Of a stretch of DNA of 64,000 nucleotides, positions 58,297 through 64,000 are shown piece after piece. The stretch's first letter is position 1; every line of letters begins with the position of its first letter. The translations under genes were made by a program, and so were the position numbers. The DNA comes from Bacillota bacterium (lineage in GTDB: Bacteria > Bacillota > Clostridia > Oscillospirales > Ruminococcaceae), in the NCBI GenBank assembly GCA_023396225.1, contig JAEWWT010000015.1, forward strand, positions 1 through 64,000, written 5' to 3'. The notes below the pieces were generated by a model, which saw nothing but the letters and a program-made list of their open reading frames with translations, ran no database searches and was not told the origin of the DNA.

Positions 58297-59574
58297 ATGG
58301 ACGGTAAGGCTAGCATATACACAGAAAAAAAGCTTGCATATTATGAAGCAAGTTACAAAACCAGTGTTATTTCAAAGCCACAGGAAGTTAATCTCACGCT
58401 GACTGCCGCTCATATCTACGGCATCGGATATATTTGTGAACAGATGGGAACAAGGGAAGAAGATCCTGTATATACCAGATTCAGCTGTGGATTAGATGAA
58501 ATAACTAAGATATATATTAATGAAAATCTTAAAGCAAGTCCTTTGTACATTCAGTGTGATGCTACTTCAAAGGGTGTTTTGAATAGAAGAAGAATTATTA
58601 TTCCATGTCTTGATCATGTATCAAAGATAGTGGATACAATTACCGTTGCAAAAACTGAATTTGACCAGAAGATTGAATCCATGAAGAAAAAGGAAAAGGA
58701 ACAGAAAATTAAGCATAGTGATTCTGAAAAGCCTAAGACTGAAGAAGTTGCCGAGCCGATTAAAGAAGATCCAGTCAAGTATGTTGCTGAATTCCTAAAG
58801 AGTGTCGATGAAACTGCTGATTCACAAGCTGTTGATTTTAATAACGATGCAGAGGTTAGCGCTGCTGCCATTGAAGAAGTAAACGAAGTTCCTGCAGTTG
58901 AGGAAATCGTTGAAGAAAAGCAACCTAAGAAATCTTTGCTCCCTCCTCTGATAAATCCTTTTGATTATGATCAGTCTGATGCTGATGAAGAACAGCTTAA
59001 AAAGGATGTTCAGGAAATCGTTCCTGAAACACCTATCATTGAAAATGTCAAGCCTATAAAGCAGATTGTAACGAAAGCTCAGGCATCTGTAAAGGAAAAA
59101 ACACAGATGGATGTTGATGATGTCATTTCAGAGATACTTGACAATTTACAGGCGGCTGCTGAATTTGGCGGAGAAAAAGAAACGGAGAGTACACCTGAAG
59201 ATTATCTTGAATCAGATTACGGACTTGAAGATATTTCCCCTGCTGAAGAAACAGAGTATGATAACGGACAGCAGGATATAGTTGAAGAAACTAAACCTGT
59301 TGTTGAAGAATTTATCGAAGGACCTGAAGGTGTTGAAGCTACAGAAGTTACATATGAAGAAACAGCAGAAACTATTCAGGAAACTGTCGAGGAAGTTAAA
59401 GAAATTGAACAGCCTGCAAGGCCGGTGATTACAATTTCAGCTTCTGGAAAGTCAATGTCTCTTGATGAATTTGAAACGTCTGTTAAACAGCTCAAGAGTA
59501 TGCTTGATAACAATGTGATTAACGACGAAGAATTTGCTTCCGAAAAGAAAAAGCTTATCGCTAATTTATACTGA
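58297..59574 (+). CDS. Acidic protein with C-terminal SHOCT-like domain
   Basis: 425 residues, SD AGGGAAG. The N-terminal globular part (about 1-115; VNLTLTAAHIYGIGYICEQMGT, RRRIIIPCLDHVSKIVDTITVAKTEFDQKIESM) is unrecognised. A long acidic, low-complexity middle (about 120-380) is rich in Glu, Val, Pro. The C-terminal 40 residues (SLDEFETSVKQLKSMLDNNVINDEEFASEKKKLIANLY) match the SHOCT short helical module, often an oligomerisation or protein-interaction tail. No membrane helix. Role unknown. Confidence 0.7.
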   Translation: MDGKASIYTEKKLAYYEASYKTSVISKPQEVNLTLTAAHIYGIGYICEQMGTREEDPVYTRFSCGLDEITKIYINENLKASPLYIQCDATSKGVLNRRRIIIPCLDHVSKIVDTITVAKTEFDQKIESMKKKEKEQKIKHSDSEKPKTEEVAEPIKEDPVKYVAEFLKSVDETADSQAVDFNNDAEVSAAAIEEVNEVPAVEEIVEEKQPKKSLLPPLINPFDYDQSDADEEQLKKDVQEIVPETPIIENVKPIKQIVTKAQASVKEKTQMDVDDVISEILDNLQAAAEFGGEKETESTPEDYLESDYGLEDISPAEETEYDNGQQDIVEETKPVVEEFIEGPEGVEATEVTYEETAETIQETVEEVKEIEQPARPVITISASGKSMSLDEFETSVKQLKSMLDNNVINDEEFASEKKKLIANLY

Positions 59575-59578
59575 TAAT

Positions 59579-59614
59579 AATGCTGGTATAGAAATATACC
59601 AGCATTGCTTTTTT
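59579..59614 (+). terminator. Terminator after the SHOCT gene
   Basis: Perfect 12-bp stem AATGCTGGTATA/TATACCAGCATT, then GC and six T. Confidence 0.9.
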
Positions 59615-59656
59615 ATGAAAAAATTCAGTGAATTTTATGCAGTATAATAAATATTT

Positions 59657-59685
59657 TTGACATTATAATCTGTTTATGTTATAAT
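59657..59685 (+). promoter_or_regulatory. Consensus sigma-A promoter of the FecR-like pair
   Basis: TTGACA 59657-59662, 17-bp spacer, TATAAT 59680-59685. Confidence 0.87.
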
Positions 59686-59735
59686 ATTTGTTAGCTATTA
59701 ATTTATGTGAAACTGCTTTGGGGAGGTAATTCCAA

Positions 59736-60797
59736 ATGGAAAAGAAGTCATTTCTTGAAGAAAACCTCAGGCCATTAATAGTAGGATTAATCTTAATCAT
59801 AGTTGCAATTGTTTTTATGCTGATACTTAGCGTTGTTCTTGGAGACATAAAGCTGCGCCAGGTCAAGGTCGTTGAAATCAGCGGTAATGCTACAATTGAA
59901 CGTGACGGCGCATTAACATATCTTAACAAGAATGCAGTAATTAACAGCGGCGATGTTATTACAACTGATAAGGACTGCAAACTTAAGATCAAAATTGATG
60001 ACGATAAATATATCTGTGTCGAACCTAATTCATCGTTATACATACAATATACCGAAAGTGCTGACAGAGGTGAAATATCCGTAAACCTTACAAAAGGTGC
60101 AGTGCTTAACAATATTTCAAAAAAACTAAATAAGTCAGCTTTATATCAGGTTAAAACTCCTAACACAAATGTTACAGTACACGGGACTATTTTCAGAGTG
60201 GCTTTTGACTTTCAGAAATCATATAAAGGATATTCAGATGTACTGATAACTGATGTTCAGAATTTTGAGGGCGAAGTGGGAATTAATCTTTATGCTTTAT
60301 CAGGAAATCAGATCGACAAGGAATTGCTTCTTATTGAACAGAAAAGCGCACGGATGATTACTTGCAGTGAAATAAGTCAGTTCAGCTATCTGAATCAGGA
60401 CTTTGATATTTACAATATGAATGCACAGGTTCTTGCTGAACTTCTGAAGGCAAGTAATACAAGGGAACTGCCTTACAGCAATGCAGAACTTAGTGCGGCT
60501 TACCTTAGAAGCGTAAACACGACAGTTGCCGAAACAGAAGAAAGTTATGTAGATTTATTCGTGGATGAAAATTCAGGAATGAGTGAAACTACCACACCTG
60601 AAACGTCGCTTTCGTCTGTCACTTCACCAACAACAGTTATATATGGCATTGATTCATTGCCTGATGACGTTGAGGAAGAAACATCTGTGCCTAGAAATGA
60701 CCAGTACCAGATATCTGAAAACGGAGACTATGCTGAAACAAAAACGGTAGAATATACCTTACCAACTGGTGCCCCTTGGTGGGAAATGACTAATTAG
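59736..60797 (+). CDS. Membrane-anchored FecR-like protein 1
   Basis: 353 residues, SD GGGGAGG. One N-terminal helix (about 11-33: PLIVGLILIIVAIVFMLILSVVL), then an extracellular FecR-like beta domain about 40-190 (VVEISGNATIERDGALTYLNKNAVINSGDVITTDKDCKLKIKI; KTPNTNVTVHGTIFRV). The segment NTRELPYSNAELSAAYLRS (about 235-255) is shared with the next protein (SNFVDKFPYSTAELRDAYQ), followed by a Thr/Ser/Glu-rich tail. There is no ECF sigma factor or TonB receptor nearby, so this is not a classical FecR signalling system; the fold is probably used as a surface module. Confidence 0.75.
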   Translation: MEKKSFLEENLRPLIVGLILIIVAIVFMLILSVVLGDIKLRQVKVVEISGNATIERDGALTYLNKNAVINSGDVITTDKDCKLKIKIDDDKYICVEPNSSLYIQYTESADRGEISVNLTKGAVLNNISKKLNKSALYQVKTPNTNVTVHGTIFRVAFDFQKSYKGYSDVLITDVQNFEGEVGINLYALSGNQIDKELLLIEQKSARMITCSEISQFSYLNQDFDIYNMNAQVLAELLKASNTRELPYSNAELSAAYLRSVNTTVAETEESYVDLFVDENSGMSETTTPETSLSSVTSPTTVIYGIDSLPDDVEEETSVPRNDQYQISENGDYAETKTVEYTLPTGAPWWEMTN

Positions 60798-60845
60798 ATT
60801 TACTTACATTTATTTTATATTTAAGAGGTTAAGGAGATCTTATAA

Positions 60846-62579
60846 ATGAAGAGTGTTAAGATGGCGATTATTGCCGGAGCTATAACAGTTTGCGCTATTA
60901 TAGCAACAATTATTATAGTATGTGCAGGCACAGGAGACTACGGACTTTTCATTACTGACTTTTCCGGAAAAGTAGATATCACCGTAACAGGTCAGGGAAG
61001 TGCTTTAGCTGTTAAAGGTGCAAAGCTTTCTAAAAACAGTATTGTAACAGTATCATCTGGAAGTTCCTGCAAACTAACTTATAAAACCAAAGGCGTTGAG
61101 GAAGATAATTACATAATCCTTGAGCCAAATACGCAAGTTATAATTTCTGATGAATTTAACGGCAAGGATGACGGAGTAATTTTTCTTCTTCAGGGTGCAT
61201 TACTTAATAACACCGTAAAGGAAGCAAAGGCTGATTTTGTAATTAGAACAAACAATGCGCAGTTTTCAACTGCAAAATCCGTATCAAGATTTGTTATTAC
61301 AAAAACCGATACGGGAGAAGTATGCGATTTCTATTGTTTCTATGGAAATAATTCTATTGATATCTATGATTCAATGGGAGAAAAAATTGACGATACACAA
61401 TATGTAATTGAGAAGAAAAAGGGTCAGATTACAACTTTGAATTCTGTTCCGAAGTATGAGTTCCTTAATATTGACCTGAGCCTTGATGAATTATCTGCAA
61501 CATCACTCAAGGAACTTGTTGCAGTTTCAAACTTTGTTGATAAGTTCCCTTACAGCACGGCTGAATTAAGGGACGCATATCAGAATGCTCCTACAGAAGA
61601 ACCTGTTGAAAATCCTCCTGTTGTTCCTGAAACAACACCTGATGAAACAACAACACCTTATACTACAACCGCATACTCTGAGTATTCTGTTACAATGCCT
61701 GGAGAAAGTCATTATGTTCCACCTGCAACAACAACAGCACCTGCACAGACTGACGTTTCTTTAACAAACAACGAAAGCAATACAAGTTCGCACACCTCAA
61801 ACGGCGATGTTTATCATCTTGTTAAAATTATTGTGGATGATGAATCAGAAATTCAGGAAGTTCCTGACGGCGGCAACGCTGAAAAGCCTGAAGACCCTGT
61901 TGTTGACGGATTGATATTTATTGGCTGGGATAAGTCATTTGAAAATATAACAAGCGATATAACAATTACTGCTTTGTTTAAAAATGCTGACGGTTCAGAT
62001 GTAACTTCAGCTCCGAACCAGACAGGTATGTGTACTGTTACCCTTGTAGTTGCAGGCAGATCCACAACTCTTCAGGTTAAGTACGGTGAGGCTGCAGACA
62101 TACCTAAGACAATTGATGTTCCGGGATATATCTTCAACGGCTGGGATAGGGATTTCTCATGTGTTACTTCTGACATGACAGTAACCGCTTTGCTTACCCC
62201 AACAGCGAATGCAACTTATACTGTTACTTTTGTAATCGGAAACTATACATATCCTGTAAATGTAGCTCATGGAGGAACTGCAACACCACCGTTTGTTCCT
62301 AATGCTGATGATTACGGAAACAGCTTTACAGGATGGGATAGGTCGCTTTCAAATATCACATCTGATGTCACTATTACAGCACGATTTGCAGCAACGATGC
62401 ACACTGTTACCTTCATTGTAAACGGTACAGCATATACTCAGCAAGTTAAACACGGAAGTGCTGCAAATCCTCCTGCAATCAATTCAGATAACAGCTATGG
62501 AAGGATGTTCCTTTACTGGGACCAGAATTTCAGTTATGTTACATCCGATATGACAATAAACGCAGTATTTGATCAATAA
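60846..62579 (+). CDS. Membrane-anchored FecR-like protein 2 with InlB-type B-repeats
   Basis: 577 residues, SD AAGGAGA; 48 bases after its paralog, same operon. N-terminal helix about 7-29, FecR-like domain about 35-185 (GKVDITVTGQGSALAVKGAKLSKNSIVTVSSGSSCKL; ITTLNSVPKYEFLNIDLS), FPYSTAELRDAYQ near 235-250, Thr/Pro spacer (250-320). Then four repeats of about 65-75 residues with the InlB B-repeat (Flg_new) pattern: VxxxDGGNAEKPEDPVVDGLIFIGWDKSFENITSDITITALF and three relatives ending WDRDFSCVTSDM, WDRSLSNITSDV, WDQNFSYVTSDM. Displayed on the cell surface; ligand unknown. Confidence 0.8.
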   Translation: MKSVKMAIIAGAITVCAIIATIIIVCAGTGDYGLFITDFSGKVDITVTGQGSALAVKGAKLSKNSIVTVSSGSSCKLTYKTKGVEEDNYIILEPNTQVIISDEFNGKDDGVIFLLQGALLNNTVKEAKADFVIRTNNAQFSTAKSVSRFVITKTDTGEVCDFYCFYGNNSIDIYDSMGEKIDDTQYVIEKKKGQITTLNSVPKYEFLNIDLSLDELSATSLKELVAVSNFVDKFPYSTAELRDAYQNAPTEEPVENPPVVPETTPDETTTPYTTTAYSEYSVTMPGESHYVPPATTTAPAQTDVSLTNNESNTSSHTSNGDVYHLVKIIVDDESEIQEVPDGGNAEKPEDPVVDGLIFIGWDKSFENITSDITITALFKNADGSDVTSAPNQTGMCTVTLVVAGRSTTLQVKYGEAADIPKTIDVPGYIFNGWDRDFSCVTSDMTVTALLTPTANATYTVTFVIGNYTYPVNVAHGGTATPPFVPNADDYGNSFTGWDRSLSNITSDVTITARFAATMHTVTFIVNGTAYTQQVKHGSAANPPAINSDNSYGRMFLYWDQNFSYVTSDMTINAVFDQ

Positions 62580-62592
62580 TAATTATATAGTT

Positions 62593-62625
62593 TAAGCCGC
62601 CTGGTTTTTAGGCGGCTTATTTCTT
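62593..62625 (+). terminator. Terminator after the FecR-like pair
   Basis: Perfect 10-bp stem TAAGCCGCCT/AGGCGGCTTA, then TTTCTTT. Confidence 0.85.
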
Positions 62626-62655
62626 TATAATACAGAATAAAAATCTTTTTATTGA

Positions 62656-62684
62656 TTGACATTCTATATTTATTTTGCTATAAT
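62656..62684 (+). promoter_or_regulatory. Consensus sigma-A promoter of the Asn-rich membrane protein gene
   Basis: TTGACA 62656-62661, 17-bp spacer, TATAAT 62679-62684. Confidence 0.87.
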
Positions 62685-62719
62685 AATGTAGTTATTTTTA
62701 CTTAATAAGGAGTATGATT

Positions 62720-63844
62720 ATGGGCTGGAAAAAATATTTGACTTTTAGATTAGCAATTGCAGTTATAGTTTTATTTATAGCAGGGATAGGCTTAACTATT
62801 GACGGTATAAAGGATTCGAATGCACTTAGCAAGGATATTCCGGACTTCAATGAAATGTATGAGTATGACTTTGAGGAAGGTATGTTTGTCGAAGGGTATG
62901 TTCCATTGTGCTATGGCAATTTCGCTTATGAATACGAAGAAGATGATGAGAACAACTCTACTGTTGAATATTATTTAATTCCTTTGCTTGAGGATAGTGA
63001 TCTTGATTATAAATACATAGTACTTTCAGTTACTAATGAAGAACAGATGGCACAGATGAACACTCTCATTGATCAGACATATGAATTCATGGATGACCCT
63101 AGTCTTGAATATGATGATATAGACTGGGAAGATTTTTATTTTGTAGGACAGGTAAGAGAACTTGATTCTGAAATCGAAGGTTACCTCTATGAATGGTTGG
63201 ATGAAAGTGAAATGCTTGAAACAGGTTCAAGAGATGAGTTTGACAAAGCGGTTGTAGCTCTAGATATCAGATACAGAGAACCTTCAACAGTAAGCGATTC
63301 GCTTAACTTTGGAATCGCATTGATTGTTATTCCTTTGTTAATCGTTGCTGTAATTGTTATTATAAGAGTTTCTAAGAAAAACAACAGCGGAATGTATTCA
63401 GGGGAAACGCACTATAATTACAACGGTCAGAATATGAATAATGGTTTCGGAGAGCAGAATGTTAACCAGTTTACAACTTATTCAGGAATAAATCCTACCG
63501 CAAATAATGGTGTTAATCAGAGCAATTTCAATCATCAGGGTAATCAGGGAAATCAATATGTATCTGCAAATGATGGACTTAACTCGTTTAATCATCCGCA
63601 GAATTTTGCAGGAAATACACAGCAGAATTTTAATACTCAGCAAAATAATGGCTTCAACAATACAAACTCTGCTAACCCGTTTAATTCGGGCAATCAGCAG
63701 TTTAATTCAAACAACAATGGTTTCAACAATACAAACCATCAAAATCCATTTAACTCAGGCAGTCAACGGTTTAATTCTAATGGCAGCAATACAAACGGCA
63801 TGGATGAACTGGATACCAGCAAGATTGATCACACAAAGTTATAA
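62720..63844 (+). CDS. Two-helix membrane protein with Asn/Gln-rich C-terminus
   Basis: 374 residues from the second ATG (62720), spaced seven bases from AAGGAG; one at 62714 is too close. Helix 1 about 9-28 (LAIAVIVLFIAGIGLTI), then an acidic extracellular domain (about 30-190) with a Cys-containing MYEYDFEEGMFVEGYVPLCYGNFAYEYEEDD start, helix 2 about 193-217 (FGIALIVIPLLIVAVIVIIR), and a cytoplasmic tail of about 150 residues made of Asn/Gln/Gly/Phe repeats (NPFNSGNQQFNSN). Similar in plan to the Gln-rich protein at 11078. Family unknown. Confidence 0.65.
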   Translation: MGWKKYLTFRLAIAVIVLFIAGIGLTIDGIKDSNALSKDIPDFNEMYEYDFEEGMFVEGYVPLCYGNFAYEYEEDDENNSTVEYYLIPLLEDSDLDYKYIVLSVTNEEQMAQMNTLIDQTYEFMDDPSLEYDDIDWEDFYFVGQVRELDSEIEGYLYEWLDESEMLETGSRDEFDKAVVALDIRYREPSTVSDSLNFGIALIVIPLLIVAVIVIIRVSKKNNSGMYSGETHYNYNGQNMNNGFGEQNVNQFTTYSGINPTANNGVNQSNFNHQGNQGNQYVSANDGLNSFNHPQNFAGNTQQNFNTQQNNGFNNTNSANPFNSGNQQFNSNNNGFNNTNHQNPFNSGSQRFNSNGSNTNGMDELDTSKIDHTKL

Positions 63845-63862
63845 GCTATAATATGAAATAAA

Positions 63863-63891
63863 AATGGTGTACAGAAATTCTGTACACCATT
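63863..63891 (-). terminator. Terminator of the gene entering at the right edge
   Basis: 14-bp perfect arms around a single central base (63863-63891). On the minus strand it is followed by TTTTTATTT; on the plus strand by TAATTATATT, so it mainly serves the minus-strand gene. Confidence 0.75.
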
Positions 63892-63901
63892 AATTATATT
63901 A

Positions 63902-64000
63902 TTACTTGTTGATTCTTGCTTCGATCTTATCAAGCTGTTCCCAAAGAGCTGCAGGAACGTGACCGCCCTTTTCAGAAATGTCTTCCTTGTAATATCTGCG
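63902..64000 (-). CDS. C-terminal end of an unidentified protein (partial)
   Basis: The minus strand is open from the window edge to a TAA at 63904-63902. It encodes 32 residues, RRYYKEDISEKGGHVPAALW and EQLDKIEARINK, with good codon use, a terminator right after it, and no alternative frame. The rest lies outside the window, so the family cannot be named. Confidence 0.7.
   Translation of the reverse strand, partial: RRYYKEDISEKGGHVPAALWEQLDKIEARINK

Overview
The window is AT-rich, low-GC Gram-positive DNA from an anaerobic, spore-forming Clostridia member, most like the Ruminococcus/Oscillospirales group. This rests on AAGGAG-type ribosome binding sites, near-consensus sigma-A promoters with 17-bp spacers, sporulation and germination genes (ylbJ, yqfC-yqfD, a gerA/gerB/gerC tricistron), and secreted BIG2, CAP and InlB-B-repeat proteins. 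Species cannot be fixed from sequence alone. The cluster rpsF-ssb-rpsR, purA, ychF and a 16-bp parS-like palindrome suggests the segment lies fairly near the chromosomal origin.

Layout. 1-7.3 kb: remnant prophage or element with tail genes (decayed tail-tube fragment, intact tail-tube paralog, tail chaperone, tape measure), then an excisionase-like HTH protein and a tyrosine integrase ending against the 3' end of tRNA-Leu(CAG). 7.4-11.8 kb: secreted and cell-surface proteins (BIG2-CAP; BIG2 with five unrecognised tandem repeats; a Gln-rich membrane protein). 11.8-16 kb, minus strand: rpiB, upp, glmS and a GT2 glycosyltransferase; upp and glmS share a leader motif. 16.4-18.7 kb: an unknown protein with a structured leader, and an XRE regulator with two related membrane proteins, one frameshifted at an A10 tract. 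18.7-24 kb: ychF, an NSS transporter and pcrA. 24-27.2 kb: ylbJ divergent from yqfCD. 27.3-32 kb: a Bce-type antimicrobial-peptide sensing and detoxification unit (response regulator, kinase, ATPase, permease). 32-37.3 kb: HtrA protease, DUF368 lipid-carrier flippase candidate, a YkuI-like EAL protein and DUF421/DUF4363. 37.4-41 kb: germinant receptor. 41-42.2 kb: rplJ-rplL with an L10 leader.

42.3-51.2 kb is the most striking region: one same-strand run of a TerY-like vWA protein, a PP2C-like phosphatase, a kinase with a zinc ribbon, a Ca2+ P-type ATPase, two canonical TerD proteins, and a third protein joining a beta-helix-like N-terminus to a degenerate TerD domain. It resembles the Ter stress-response systems (TerY-phosphatase-kinase triad plus Ca2+-binding TerD), with a calcium pump in the same operon.

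51.3-64 kb: purA, rpsF-ssb-rpsR, an SGNH hydrolase, a uridine-kinase-like protein, a PHP tyrosine phosphatase and mrp. These are followed by envelope proteins of unknown role: a SHOCT protein, two FecR-like proteins (one with InlB-type repeats), and an Asn/Gln-rich membrane protein. A minus-strand gene enters at the right edge.
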